From NCBI GenBank assembly GCA_964649195.1, contig CAZYPK010000037.1:1-36282 (forward strand): a stretch of 36,282 nt of DNA, given 5' to 3'. The DNA is from JTS-RE9 sp964649195. GTDB lineage: Bacteria; Planctomycetota; Phycisphaerae; Phycisphaerales; Phycisphaeraceae. The notes beneath the pieces are model-generated. The model saw nothing but the letters and a program-made list of their open reading frames with translations. It ran no database searches and had not been told where the DNA came from. Every line of letters starts with the position of its first letter. Positions within the stretch are counted from its first letter, which is position 1. Below, piece by piece: positions 1-8,136 of the stretch. The position numbers were made by a program, and so were the translations under genes.

Positions 1-1
1 C

Positions 2-88
2 GACGGCCACATCATCAGCCGCCCGAGCTCCGAAATCCGCCAGCGATCGCTCATCTACACGAGCGGCATCGGCTATTATTATTATTGA
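2..88 (+). CDS. C-terminal end of an unidentified protein (cut by window edge)
   Basis: An open frame enters from the left edge and ends at TGA 86-88. The 28 visible residues end in Gly-Ile-Gly followed by four tyrosines. The fragment is too short to name. High GC and an uninterrupted frame make a real gene end plausible, but nothing independent confirms it. Confidence 0.45.
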   Translation, partial: DGHIISRPSSEIRQRSLIYTSGIGYYYY

Positions 89-136
89 CCTCAACCCCAG
101 CCACCCGACGCAAAGCCTCAGCCTCAACCACCTGCC
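89..136 (-). repeat. Partial REP-C element (GGTGGCTGGGG family)
   Basis: The reverse complement reads as fragments of the GGTGGCTGGGGCTGAG motif found repeatedly in this window (8061, 13742, 22316, 23910, 29464). It matches the outer arm of the 13742-13925 copy, including the GAGGCT..TGCGTCGGGTGG stretch. It sits directly after a stop codon and before the next gene. Confidence 0.6.
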
Positions 137-183
137 GCCATCTGGCCATGCAACCGCCGCGCTGCTAAAGTGTGGGTTCATCC

Positions 184-1620
184 ATGATGTATTCAGTCAC
201 CTGCTCATCCTGCAACCACGTCGAGAAGTCGGTCTTCGCCCGGATCGGCGCGGTGATGGTCTGCCCGGTCTGCAACACGCCGGTGCAGTTGCGCGTCGAG
301 GATGTCAAGCGACAGGTGAAGCTGCGCACCGAGGGGGATGAGGATCTTTTCAAGGTGGCCCCCGTGCCACAGGAGGAACCGGTGCCTGCCGCGGCAGCGG
401 GGCCGATGCCGGAGTTTGAGCTTCACGAGGATCACGCCGAGCTTGCCGCCGAGGCCACGCGGCGTGCCGATGCGGTGCGAAAGCGAAAGCCCAAGGCCCA
501 GCCCATCATCACGGGCAAGCCGGGGCTGACCGGCGGCGAGCTGGCGCAGCACCTGGCCGACAAGCGTCGCAACAAATCGCTGGCCGTGGGTGCGGGCGTC
601 GGCATCGCGGCGCTGATCGGCGTGGTGGTGCTCATGAACATGATCGGCGGCGACACCCCGCCGGCCAAGGATGGCGCCGTCGTCATCAATCCCGACAACC
701 CCGACAACAAGAATGGCTCACAGGATGCCGCCACCAATCCCGCGAAGGATCTCACCAAGGATGGCTCAACGACCAAGCCACCTGATTCGATGAAGGACAA
801 GACCCTCGTCTCCAAGGATGGCGGCAACCCGGCGATCGCTCCCGACAAGGACAAGGCCGCCGTCATCCCGCCGCCCGCCACGCTGCGCCTGCCCGCCCTG
901 CCGCTGGGCATCGACGCCTGGCAGCCGGTCAACGAGCCTTACCGCCACCCCGCCGCCGGCGATCGCGTGCTGCTGATCAACGAGGTGCGCGAGCCGGGCG
1001 ACAGCGGCCAGCAGGTGTTCAAGGCCCAGGTCGTCAGCCAGGGCGTCGCGTCGGCGTTGGTCTCCATCGCCCTGGTCAATGATGAGGATCGCATCTACGC
1101 CCGCTTCGAGCGGCCCTATTTCCTGATCGATGGCAAGGCACCCCGACCGGTGCAACTGGCCATCCCTTCCGAACTCTGGACCTCGACCTCCAGCATCTGC
1201 TGGCAGGTCCAGCCGATTGACACTCACATCACCAACCTTACGCTTCTCGAAGACACACTCGCTGAAATCTTGCAGAGCGAACAGAACCTCGTGTTGAAAA
1301 TTTCCGCTTACAACGGCTCCAACTTCCAGCTCAAAGATGCTGCATTTGTCATCCAGGGCATCAGCGCCGAGGGACAAATCAGCTGTCAGTGGCGTTTGAA
1401 ATTTCCCAAAGAAGCGGATGCCCGAAGCTGGCTGAAATTTGAAGCGGAGTTGCCCGCGGGTAACACAACGAGTTCGATCAGCAGTTGGCGCGTGCTGGGT
1501 GCCGGTCTGCCCGTGGGTGCAGCCGTCGCCCCGCCGGTGATCGAACACCTCCCCGACACCAAGGAAAAACCGAAAAACCCGCCCCCCCTCCGCACCGGAC
1601 GCGGCCTGTTCGATTTCTGA
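184..1620 (+). CDS. Zinc-ribbon, single-TM protein with large C-terminal domain (hypothetical)
   Basis: No specific function is recognised. The N-terminus is a small zinc ribbon resembling the MJ0042 finger, with two CxxC pairs at residues 7/10 and 27/30 (CSSC and CPVC). A charged, Ala/Pro-rich linker follows, then one hydrophobic segment at about 130-152 (rich in G, V, A, I, L). Next comes an Asp/Lys/Pro/Asn-rich low-complexity stretch of about 70 residues. The C-terminal ~250 residues look globular and probably lie outside the cytoplasmic membrane. The finger would then be cytoplasmic. Possible starts are GTG 172, ATG 184 and ATG 187; none has a strong ribosome binding site, and 184 is chosen because the finger begins right after it. 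The stretch near 1230-1460 is visibly less GC-rich than the rest. It may be a membrane-anchored regulatory or scaffolding protein, but that is a guess. Confidence 0.8.
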   Translation: MMYSVTCSSCNHVEKSVFARIGAVMVCPVCNTPVQLRVEDVKRQVKLRTEGDEDLFKVAPVPQEEPVPAAAAGPMPEFELHEDHAELAAEATRRADAVRKRKPKAQPIITGKPGLTGGELAQHLADKRRNKSLAVGAGVGIAALIGVVVLMNMIGGDTPPAKDGAVVINPDNPDNKNGSQDAATNPAKDLTKDGSTTKPPDSMKDKTLVSKDGGNPAIAPDKDKAAVIPPPATLRLPALPLGIDAWQPVNEPYRHPAAGDRVLLINEVREPGDSGQQVFKAQVVSQGVASALVSIALVNDEDRIYARFERPYFLIDGKAPRPVQLAIPSELWTSTSSICWQVQPIDTHITNLTLLEDTLAEILQSEQNLVLKISAYNGSNFQLKDAAFVIQGISAEGQISCQWRLKFPKEADARSWLKFEAELPAGNTTSSISSWRVLGAGLPVGAAVAPPVIEHLPDTKEKPKNPPPLRTGRGLFDF

Positions 1621-1622
1621 AG

Positions 1623-1858
1623 CATATGACTTCGAGAGAGCGAAACTTCGGGAGGGCGAGGCTCCGGGAGGGCGAGGCTCCCGCCGAGCCGTTTGTTGAC
1701 GAAGCCTGTCCGCAGGCTGAGGAAACAGAACTCGCGCGGAGGACTATCGGAGGACTGCCAGCTATCGGCAGTGCAAGGCGCGAGTTTCTTCACTCGGCCT
1801 TTGATGCCTCATGAAGAACGGCTCACCCCCGGAATCGGGAGCTTCGCCCTCCCATATG
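1623..1858. mobile_element. MITE-like palindromic element, family B (copy 1)
   Basis: A non-coding element bounded by CATATG at both ends (1623-1628 and 1853-1858). The ends are inverted copies of GGGAGGGCGAGGCTCCCG, followed by a GAGCCGTT motif and internally by the complementary pair around ACTCGCGCGG / CGCGAGTT. A second copy with the same module order starts at 36170 and runs off the window. No transposase is present, so any mobility would be in trans. This element explains most of the gap between 1620 and 1983. Confidence 0.6.
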
Positions 1859-1896
1859 CGCCGGCCCTGTCAGAAGTCAAAGGTCAAGTGTTGGAC

Positions 1897-1932
1897 ATCT
1901 GAAATCTCAAATCTCAAATTTGAAATTTCACA
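1897..1932. repeat. Heptad array, CTCAAAT type, with short inverted end
   Basis: Tandem units of CTCAAAT (7 bp) run into their own inverse (AAATTTGAAATTT), forming a small AT-rich hairpin just upstream of the esterase gene. The same unit recurs at 26094, 32750, 35220 and 35325. Confidence 0.7.
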
Positions 1933-1982
1933 TTCCTGCCCTCCGCCCTCCGCCCCTGCCCTTCTCACAACTTCGAGGTCTT

Positions 1983-2762
1983 ATGTCTCACCGCCCATCC
2001 CTCGCGTTTTTCATCATGCTGTTCCTGGCCGCCGCCGCTCACGCGGCTGAGCCGGTCTCCGAAGCCCGCATCTTCAAGGATGAAAAAGGGCGCACGCTCC
2101 GGTATCGCCTGATCAAGCCGGTGAAGGGTGAAAAGGAAAGGCTCTACCCGCTGGTGATCCACCTCCACGGCGCAGGCGAACGGGGCGAGGACAACGAAAA
2201 GCAACTCGTCCACTTCTTCGCCCCCGGCAAAGGCCTGGGCAAGGTTGCCGTGGATAAGCATCACTGCTTCGCTTTCGTCCCCCAGTGCCCGCCCGACCAG
2301 CAATGGGTGAATGTCCCGTGGAAAGACGGCTCCTACGAACAGAAGCCCATCAGCGATGCCCTGGACCTGGCCCTCAAGGCGATGGATCAGGTCATCAAGG
2401 AACATCCCATCCATGAAGGGCGCATCTACATCACCGGCCTCTCCATGGGCGGCTTCGGCACGTGGGATGCCATCCTCCGCCGCCCCGGTTTCTTTGCCGC
2501 GGCGGTCCCCATCTGCGGCGCGGGTGATCCGGGCAAGGCCAAGACGATCACCCAAACACCCGTCTGGGCCTGGCATGGCGATGCGGACAACGTCGTCCCC
2601 GTCAGCGGCTCGCGCGACATGATCGAGGCCATCACCAAGGCCGGCGGACAGCCGAAATACACCGAACTGAAAAAGGTCGGCCACAACAGTTGGGCGCCGG
2701 CCTACGACAGCGCGGAGATGTGGGATTGGATGTTCAACCAGCAGCGCGTGGTGAAGAAGTGA
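1983..2762 (+). CDS. Secreted alpha/beta-hydrolase (predicted esterase / peptidase-like)
   Basis: An alpha/beta-hydrolase of the dienelactone-hydrolase / PHB-depolymerase-like group, probably exported. The start at ATG 1983 is preferred over upstream in-frame codons: it follows a GAGG ribosome binding site and opens a signal peptide (hydrophobic core then AAAAHAAEP). The nucleophile elbow is GLSMGG with Ser154. The acid is probably Asp202 in the segment after WHGD, and the base is His234 in VGHNSW. An oxyanion-type HLHGAGERG motif lies near residue 55. All triad elements are present and the length (259 aa) suits the family. It faces gpsA convergently. The natural ester or peptide substrate cannot be told from sequence. 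Confidence 0.88.
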   Translation: MSHRPSLAFFIMLFLAAAAHAAEPVSEARIFKDEKGRTLRYRLIKPVKGEKERLYPLVIHLHGAGERGEDNEKQLVHFFAPGKGLGKVAVDKHHCFAFVPQCPPDQQWVNVPWKDGSYEQKPISDALDLALKAMDQVIKEHPIHEGRIYITGLSMGGFGTWDAILRRPGFFAAAVPICGAGDPGKAKTITQTPVWAWHGDADNVVPVSGSRDMIEAITKAGGQPKYTELKKVGHNSWAPAYDSAEMWDWMFNQQRVVKK

Positions 2763-2772
2763 AATAACCACA

Positions 2773-2922
2773 GAGGAAGGCACGAAGGCATTGAGGCACG
2801 AAGGCACGAAGGGGGGGAAAGTTCCGAGTTCCGGGTTCCGAGTTGCGGAAGGATGCAGGCTCGAATCGGTTCCGCTGTCTTTTAACTCGGAACTCAGAAC
2901 TCAGAACTCGGAACTTTTCCCC
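2773..2922. repeat. 8-mer array plus inverted pair of GTTCCGA heptad arrays
   Basis: An array of about 8-bp units (GCACGAAG) runs to a G7 tract near 2812. A GTTCCGA heptad array follows (2821-2844), then an unrelated loop, then the inverse array TCGGAAC (2884-2915), ending in a T4C6 tract. The two heptad arms can pair into a long hairpin between the convergent esterase and gpsA genes. It could therefore act as a two-way transcription barrier. This fills the whole intergenic gap. Confidence 0.75.
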
Positions 2923-2925
2923 CCC

Positions 2926-3963
2926 TCACGCAATCCGCTCCGGTTTGCTCTTGCGGCTCATCAGTTGGCTGATCGCTTCGATCGGATCAAGCCCTTCGAA
3001 AAGCACTTCATGCACCGCCTGCGTGATGGGCATTTCCACCTTGTACTTCTGAGCCAGCGCCACGACTGACTTCGTCGTCGCGACGCCTTCGACGATGCCG
3101 TTGATCGAGGAGAGCACTTCCTCCAGCTTTCGGCCCCTGCCCAGTTGCTCGCCGCACGTTCGGTTGCGACCGCTGGGGCTGAAACAGGTGGTCGCCAGAT
3201 CGCCCACGCCCGCGATGCCGAAGAACGTGTCCTGCTTGGCGCCCATGGCCAGCCCCAGGCGGGTGATCTCCGCCAGGCCGCGCGAGAGCAGGGCGCTCTT
3301 GGCGTTGTTGCCTGCCTGAAGACCATCGAGGATGCCTGCCGCCAGGGCGATGACATTCTTCGTCGCGCCGGCCAGTTCCACACCCAGCAGATCGCTGTTG
3401 GTATAGACGCGGAACCAGCTCGTGGTGAAAGTCTCCTGAAGCCGGCACGCGAAAGCTTCATCATCACTGGCCGCACAGACCGTCGCAGGCAGGCAACGGG
3501 CCAGTTCCTCGGCCACCGAAGGCCCGGAGATCGCCGCCAGCGGACGGGCCGCCTTGTCGGGATTGTTCGCATCGGGCGCGCGCTGAAGCAACACGGCGGC
3601 AATGACCTGCGACGGCCTCAGCAGCGTTTCGTTTTCGATGCCCTTGGCCACCGAAGCGATGGGCACATCCTTGGGCGTGTGCGGCGCCAGTCGTTCCCAC
3701 ACCCGGCGAACATACTGCGTGGGCACCGCCGAGAGAATCAGGTCCGCATCCCTGAAAGCCGTCGCATCGTCAGCGGTATATCGAATCGATTCGGGAATCG
3801 GGTGGCCGGGCAGATATCGCTTGTTCTCCCGCGTCTGAATCAGCGCCGCAATATGCTCGCCAAAAGCCCCCCAGACCGTGACGCGATGCCCGTTGCCATC
3901 GAGCAGCAATGCACAGACCGTGGCCATGGACCCGTCGCCGATGATGGTGATGTGTTGTGCCAT
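2926..3963 (-). CDS. gpsA: Glycerol-3-phosphate dehydrogenase [NAD(P)+]
   Basis: Makes sn-glycerol 3-phosphate from dihydroxyacetone phosphate for phospholipid synthesis in the cytoplasm. The start is ATG 3963 (MAQHITIIG), where the Rossmann fold begins; the upstream in-frame codon adds unrelated residues. The nucleotide-binding loop is IIGDGSMATV, where Asp and Met replace residues usual in GxGxxG, which is slightly unusual. SGPSVAEELA is the family substrate-binding region. The C-terminal domain has the signature ELAGATKNVIALAAG with the expected Lys, and GVGDLATTCFSPSGRN. At 345 aa it has family length. It is divergent from the M48 gene, with a MITE-like element filling the shared upstream region. 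Confidence 0.95.
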   Translation of the reverse strand: MAQHITIIGDGSMATVCALLLDGNGHRVTVWGAFGEHIAALIQTRENKRYLPGHPIPESIRYTADDATAFRDADLILSAVPTQYVRRVWERLAPHTPKDVPIASVAKGIENETLLRPSQVIAAVLLQRAPDANNPDKAARPLAAISGPSVAEELARCLPATVCAASDDEAFACRLQETFTTSWFRVYTNSDLLGVELAGATKNVIALAAGILDGLQAGNNAKSALLSRGLAEITRLGLAMGAKQDTFFGIAGVGDLATTCFSPSGRNRTCGEQLGRGRKLEEVLSSINGIVEGVATTKSVVALAQKYKVEMPITQAVHEVLFEGLDPIEAISQLMSRKSKPERIA

Positions 3964-4015
3964 GTTCGCAGTGTAGAGGATGGCGGCAAAAATGGTTGGC
4001 ATTTAGCCGGAACAA

Positions 4016-4205
4016 GAGCCGCGACTCAACGAGTCGCGGACGTGAACAGCCTGAAGGGGTGGCCCAGCGCGCCTTTTTCTTTCAGCTTCGATCGGCGCCC
4101 GGTCGTTTTCGCATCCCGTGATCCACCGCGCGATGGTCGCTCCATTCTTGTCGCTCGCGTCCGCGACGTGTTACGTCGCGGCTCGCTCTTATCCCGAACT
4201 CAGGT
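4016..4205. mobile_element. MITE-like palindromic element, family A (copy 1)
   Basis: Matches, in reverse orientation, the element at 12965-13173. The right end reads TTATCCCGAACTCAGG. Each terminal arm holds its own hairpin. The left arm here is CCGCGACTC, loop AAC, GAGTCGCGG; the other three arms seen are CCGCGACGT, loop AAC, ACGTCGCGG. The interior is shared too (GGGGTGGCCCA, GCGCCTTTTTCTTTCAG). The outer tip of the left end is missing. It occupies nearly all of the gpsA/M48 intergenic space, so it must contain or border both promoters. Confidence 0.75.
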
Positions 4206-4218
4206 TTACAATACGCCC

Positions 4219-4962
4219 ATGGCGGGATTCTTCTACAACCTGGGCCGCTCCGTCCGCGCGGGCGTGCAGAAGGGAAAGTGGATCTTCCAATCGCTCACCG
4301 GCAGCGATGAGGATGCCATCCGGGCGGAACACGAGGCAGGCGTCGAAATCGCCGGGGCCTTTGAGAAGGAAACGAAACTCGAACGCGATGACGCCATCAA
4401 CCAACTGCTGGGCGAACTGACCGCCGCCCTTGCCGCGCGGATGAAAAACAAGCTGCGGCGGTTTTCCGTCAAGGCGGTCCGCATGGACGAGCCCAACGCC
4501 TTCGCCCTGCCCGGCGGGTTCATCTACATCACCGTGCCGCTCATCGAACTTTGCGCCGACAGTGATTCCTTTCACGATGAACTGGCCTTCATCCTCGGCC
4601 ACGAGATGGGCCACGTCGTGCGCGGCCACGCCATGCAGCGAATGGTCAACGCCACCATCGTTGATACCGCCGGCAAAGCGGTCCCCATCGGCGGAGCGCT
4701 GGGCCGCATGGCGGTGCAGGCCGGCTCGCGATTTCTTTCCGCCGCCTACTCGCAGGATCACGAGTTTGAAGCCGATGCGTTCGGCCTGAAACTCGCCCGG
4801 GCCGCCGGCTTCGATGAACAGGCCGCCGTGAGGATGATGCACAGGCTCAAGGAACTGGGCGGCGATCACCCCGAGGATTCACTGGGCGCCTACTTCGCCT
4901 CGCATCCCCCTTTCAAAGCGAGAATCCGCGAATTGCGGAAACGCATGCGCGGTGATGATTGA
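4219..4962 (+). CDS. M48-family zinc metalloprotease
   Basis: A zinc-dependent peptidase of the M48 (Ste24/HtpX/BepA-like) group. The zinc motif HEMGH is at residues 128-132, with His128 and His132 as ligands and Glu129 catalytic. EFEAD at 182-186 supplies the third ligand. No signal peptide or clear membrane segments are visible, so a soluble or peripheral location is likely, unlike HtpX. ATG 4219 is the first start after the upstream repeat element; the longer upstream frame only reads through that element and antisense to gpsA. At 247 aa it is a compact M48 catalytic domain. Its target proteins are unknown. Confidence 0.9.
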   Translation: MAGFFYNLGRSVRAGVQKGKWIFQSLTGSDEDAIRAEHEAGVEIAGAFEKETKLERDDAINQLLGELTAALAARMKNKLRRFSVKAVRMDEPNAFALPGGFIYITVPLIELCADSDSFHDELAFILGHEMGHVVRGHAMQRMVNATIVDTAGKAVPIGGALGRMAVQAGSRFLSAAYSQDHEFEADAFGLKLARAAGFDEQAAVRMMHRLKELGGDHPEDSLGAYFASHPPFKARIRELRKRMRGDD

Positions 4963-5055
4963 ACCCTGAGTGCTTACCCAACTCCCGCACGTCCGCATCC
5001 TTTGTACCGTATGATTTCCGGCCCGATTCGCCATCGCTTCGCAAAGGATGATTTG

Positions 5056-7044
5056 ATGAACCGCTTCACCGCCTCGCTGCTGATGCTTGCCCTGCTCTGT
5101 CCGTTTGCAATGCTCGCAGTTGCCGATCCGGAAAAGCAGCGGGCCGGTCCGGCCCGGCTCGCTGCCGAAGAACACGATCACGAACCCAAGACTGCCGAGC
5201 CTGCGCCGACCATCTATCTCGACAAGGCTCCGCGCATCGTCGAGTTTCAGCTCAGGCAGCTCACCAACAAACAGCTCACTTCGCTCGAGCGAAAAACAGA
5301 TCACGTCAAGTACGCCCCGATCTATTTCGCCCTGCTCACCCGGCCGGGCCTGGAAAGCAAGTTTCGCAAGGAAGCCGTCGAGGCATTGGTGAAGCTGAAA
5401 AAGAGCGATGCGGCGGGCGAATTGATCGCGGCACTCGTGCGCGTCGATGAAGACACCGATGAAGAGACGCTCGAACCCCGGCAGGCGATGCTGCGAGAGC
5501 TGGGTGCGATGCTGCTGCGCGAGAAGAAGGAAAACCTCCTGAACAAGCGCGATGATCTGGTCGCGCTGGCAGGCGACGCGAACGATGCGCGGACGAAGGA
5601 GATCGGCTACGCGGCCCTGATGACCGCCGATGGCGGGACGGAGCAGGCGATGCAGCTCACCCTCGAAAAAGAAAACGGCCAACGATATCTGCTCGGCTCG
5701 GCCTCGCTGCTCAAGGACAAGGCCATCCTCACCGCGCTCTACGAAGCCGCCGCGACTGCGATCGCGGAAGCCGGGGATGATGAAACACGCGCCGCCGCGA
5801 TGGATGCGGTGAGCCACGTGCCGGGCAAGGAAGCGGAGGCTTTCGCGCTGCTGAGCGGACTGATCAAGGAAGGCGACAGCGCCGCCGCTGCCGCCGGTGC
5901 GATCAAGCGGATTCCCGCTGAAAAATGGCCCAAAACCGATCTCGCCCCGCTCGCCGACGCCATTGTGAAACTGCTTGCCGAGACGCCCGCCGAAGAACGT
6001 ACCTCTCCCGCCGCCGTCGATGCGACGCAACTGGGGTATGAGCTTGCGGCCAAGCTGCCCGCTGACAAAGCCGCGCCGATCACCAAGGCCCTGGGCGCAC
6101 TGGGGGTGCGCGTCATCGTGCTCAAGGCTCCGATGGAGCAGATGATCTTCGATCAGAAATGGTTCGCGGTGGAAGCCGGCAAAACGGTGCAGGTTGTTTT
6201 TCAGAACACCGACGTGATGCCTCACAATTTCGTCCTCGTCGCGCCCGGCTCGCTCGAGGAAATCGGCGCCGCCGCCGAGTCGATGCAGCCGGACAATGAT
6301 CCCCATGCGAAGCAGTTTGTGCCGGACTCGCCGAAGGTGTTGGCCGCGATGCAACTGGTTCAACTGGGGCAGACCGGCCGGCTCAGCTTCACCGCGCCGA
6401 CCGAGCCGGGCGAGTATCCCTATGTCTGCACTTATCCCGGACACTGGCGCCGGATGTATGGCGTGATGGTGGTGGTGAAGGATCTGGAACAGTTCAACGC
6501 TTCGCCGGTGGAACCCAAGGATCCTCTGGGCAACACGCGCTCGCTGGTGAAGATGTGGACCCTCGATGATTTCAAAGGCAAACTCGCCGGCATCGAAAAG
6601 AGCGCCAGCGCCGAGCGCGGCGAGGCGATTTACAACGAAGCCGGCTGCGCCCTGTGTCACAAGCTGCAAGGCGAAGGCGGCGCGGTCGGACCGGATCTCA
6701 CGGAGGTTTTCAAGAAATGGAAGGGCAATCGTGAAGACCTGCTGCGCGAGATTCTGGAACCTTCAAAGGTGATCGATGAAAAATATCGACCGCAGATTCT
6801 GGAGACCCGCGAAGGCGACCGGCTGTTCGGATTGATCGCCGAGGAAACCGAGGATGCGGTGATGATCGTGACCAATCCGCAGAACCCGGTGCCGCGGAAG
6901 GTGCTCAAGAGCGACATCGAGGATCGCACCAGGGGGCAGACCTCGATGATGCCGACGGGGTTGATGAACATCTTCAAGGAATCGGAGATTCTCGACCTGC
7001 TGCGCTACCTTGAGACAGGCGGCGCGAAGGGGCACGGGCATTGA
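5056..7044 (+). CDS. Exported HEAT-like / cupredoxin / cytochrome c fusion protein
   Basis: A multidomain redox protein. ATG 5056 follows AAAGGA and opens a signal peptide, so it is preferred to the upstream in-frame ATG. Residues ~30-350 are Ala/Leu/Lys/Glu-rich helical repeats resembling HEAT repeats. A plastocyanin/azurin-like domain occupies ~355-475. Its type 1 copper ligands are visible: His390 (MPHNF), Cys458, His463 and probably Met467 in CTYPGHWRRMYG. The C-terminus (~520-660) is the Pirellula/Verrucomicrobium-type heme-binding domain, with CALCH at 531-535 and a likely distal Met in TSMMPTG. It probably passes electrons between copper and heme in the periplasm. Partner and substrate are unknown. 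Domain identities are firm; the pathway is not. Confidence 0.88.
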   Translation: MNRFTASLLMLALLCPFAMLAVADPEKQRAGPARLAAEEHDHEPKTAEPAPTIYLDKAPRIVEFQLRQLTNKQLTSLERKTDHVKYAPIYFALLTRPGLESKFRKEAVEALVKLKKSDAAGELIAALVRVDEDTDEETLEPRQAMLRELGAMLLREKKENLLNKRDDLVALAGDANDARTKEIGYAALMTADGGTEQAMQLTLEKENGQRYLLGSASLLKDKAILTALYEAAATAIAEAGDDETRAAAMDAVSHVPGKEAEAFALLSGLIKEGDSAAAAAGAIKRIPAEKWPKTDLAPLADAIVKLLAETPAEERTSPAAVDATQLGYELAAKLPADKAAPITKALGALGVRVIVLKAPMEQMIFDQKWFAVEAGKTVQVVFQNTDVMPHNFVLVAPGSLEEIGAAAESMQPDNDPHAKQFVPDSPKVLAAMQLVQLGQTGRLSFTAPTEPGEYPYVCTYPGHWRRMYGVMVVVKDLEQFNASPVEPKDPLGNTRSLVKMWTLDDFKGKLAGIEKSASAERGEAIYNEAGCALCHKLQGEGGAVGPDLTEVFKKWKGNREDLLREILEPSKVIDEKYRPQILETREGDRLFGLIAEETEDAVMIVTNPQNPVPRKVLKSDIEDRTRGQTSMMPTGLMNIFKESEILDLLRYLETGGAKGHGH

Positions 7045-7049
7045 GAAGG

Positions 7050-7222
7050 AGACGGGGGATAGGGGACAGGGAACAGGGAACAGGGAACAGGGAACAGGAG
7101 ACATCGTAGCCGCAGCGTCCTCGCTGCGCGTCTGCGGGACAGGGGACAGGAATCAGAGCGAAGCCACAAGCGGCTGTGGGCTTCTCCCTGTCTCCTGTCT
7201 CCTGTCCCCTGTTTCCTGATTC
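7050..7222. repeat. Mirrored GGGACAG/GGGAACA heptad arrays around a REP-D hairpin
   Basis: The left arm (7060-7104) is a run of GGGGACA / GGGAACA heptads. At 7108-7140 lies a REP-D unit (AGCCGCAGCG, TCCTCGCTGC). A small palindrome GAAGCC..GGGCTTC sits around 7160-7185. The right arm (7185-7218) is the inverse heptad array CCTGTCT/CCTGTCC. The whole gap between two convergent genes is this structure, and it could fold as one long hairpin. Confidence 0.8.
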
Positions 7223-7227
7223 CAGAC

Positions 7228-7836
7228 TCAACTCCCCTTCCCCAGCACCATGTTGATCAGTTCCGCCACGCCCTGGGCGTTCATCCTGCTGAGGATCTGC
7301 GAGCGGTGTACCTCCACGGTCTTGATGCTTCGTCCGAGTTTTTCGGCGATCTGTTTGCTGGTCAGACCCTTGACCACCAGTTCCATCACCTCGCGCTGCC
7401 TGCGGGTCAGGCGACGCAGCCGCTGATCGATCTCCAACCGCTGGGCGTGCCTGCGGCGATCGGCCTGGTCGATGGCGATGGCCTCCCGGATGCGCTCGAT
7501 CAGCAGCGGCGGCTCGATGGGCTTCTCGTAGAAGTAAACCGCGCCGGCCTTCATCGCCCGGGCCACCGTCTCGACCGTGCCGAAGCCCGAAAGAAAAATG
7601 ATCGGCAACGTCCACTGCCGCCGCCTCATCTCCTCCTGAAGGGTCAGCCCGTCCATCCGAGGCATGTTCAGATCGAGGATCACGCAGCCGGGCGAATGCC
7701 CGTCGTAACCGGCCAGAAAAGCCTCGGCGGAATCGAAGGACTTCACCTCGTAGTGGCGCGACGCCACCGCCTGCGGCAACGTTCGGCGGATGGAAACATC
7801 GTCGTCCACCAGGAAAATGGTCGGTCGATCGCTCAT
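7228..7836 (-). CDS. FixJ-type response regulator (REC + LuxR-type HTH), second regulator
   Basis: A two-component response regulator. The receiver domain spans residues 5-120, with the acidic pair in LVDDD and phospho-acceptor Asp55 in ILDLNMPRMDG; the conserved Lys lies in YEKPIEPP. The C-terminal GerE/LuxR-type helix-turn-helix (about 140-200) has LTRRQREVMELVVKGLT and the recognition segment IAEKLGRSIKTVEVHR. ATG 7836 (MSDRP) is chosen; an ATG five codons upstream is possible. It lies downstream of a second regulator and a histidine kinase on the same strand, separated by a 300-bp repeat-bearing gap. It may therefore have its own promoter while sharing the kinase. Targets are unknown. Confidence 0.92.
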   Translation of the reverse strand: MSDRPTIFLVDDDVSIRRTLPQAVASRHYEVKSFDSAEAFLAGYDGHSPGCVILDLNMPRMDGLTLQEEMRRRQWTLPIIFLSGFGTVETVARAMKAGAVYFYEKPIEPPLLIERIREAIAIDQADRRRHAQRLEIDQRLRRLTRRQREVMELVVKGLTSKQIAEKLGRSIKTVEVHRSQILSRMNAQGVAELINMVLGKGS

Positions 7837-8030
7837 CCCAGGAACTCCCATCGATCGTCGTCCTTTGCAACGACCGCCGTGTCAGACCAGGTTGAATCCT
7901 GTGGATCGCACGCGAACAACGGCAGCCCAAGGAGGAAATCCACGCGCGCATCCATCGCCGCCCCTGATGACATAACTGCCAAGGGGTCGCCTTGTCCTAT
8001 CGATGTGGCACGGGTTGCCGGTTCTTTTCC

Positions 8031-8132
8031 ACCTGAGTTCGGGATAAGCGTGAGCCGTTTCGGGTGGCTGGGGCTGAGTCCGCGAAGCCCCGGCCACCCG
8101 ACAAAATCTTCAGATCCAGCCACCCGGAATAA
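8031..8132. repeat. Fragment of family A element joined to a REP-C unit
   Basis: About 25 bases of the family A end (CCTGAGTTCGGGATAAG, then GAGCCG) stop abruptly and are followed by a REP-C unit at 8061-8100 (GGTGGCTGGGG, GAGTCCGCGA, AGCCCCGGCC). That unit folds with a 10-bp stem. CCAGCCACCCG inverse remnants follow near 8117. One element may have landed in, and truncated, another. The remainder of 7837-8136 shows no gene. Confidence 0.65.
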
Positions 8133-8136
8133 GTTC

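Noticed and set aside
4041..4203. Peptide conserved between the two family A elements (SLKGWP..PFSFS..DPPRDG)
   Set aside because: The nucleotide similarity and paired stems explain it. One copy lacks a start codon and the changes are not mainly synonymous.
3145..4218. Upstream extension of the M48 protease frame
   Set aside because: It is antisense to gpsA and then passes through the family A element; ATG 4219 gives a normal protease.
4879..6669. Long minus-strand frame opposite the HEAT/cupredoxin/heme gene
   Set aside because: It is antisense to a gene with clear domains and cofactor motifs; long antisense frames are expected at this GC content.
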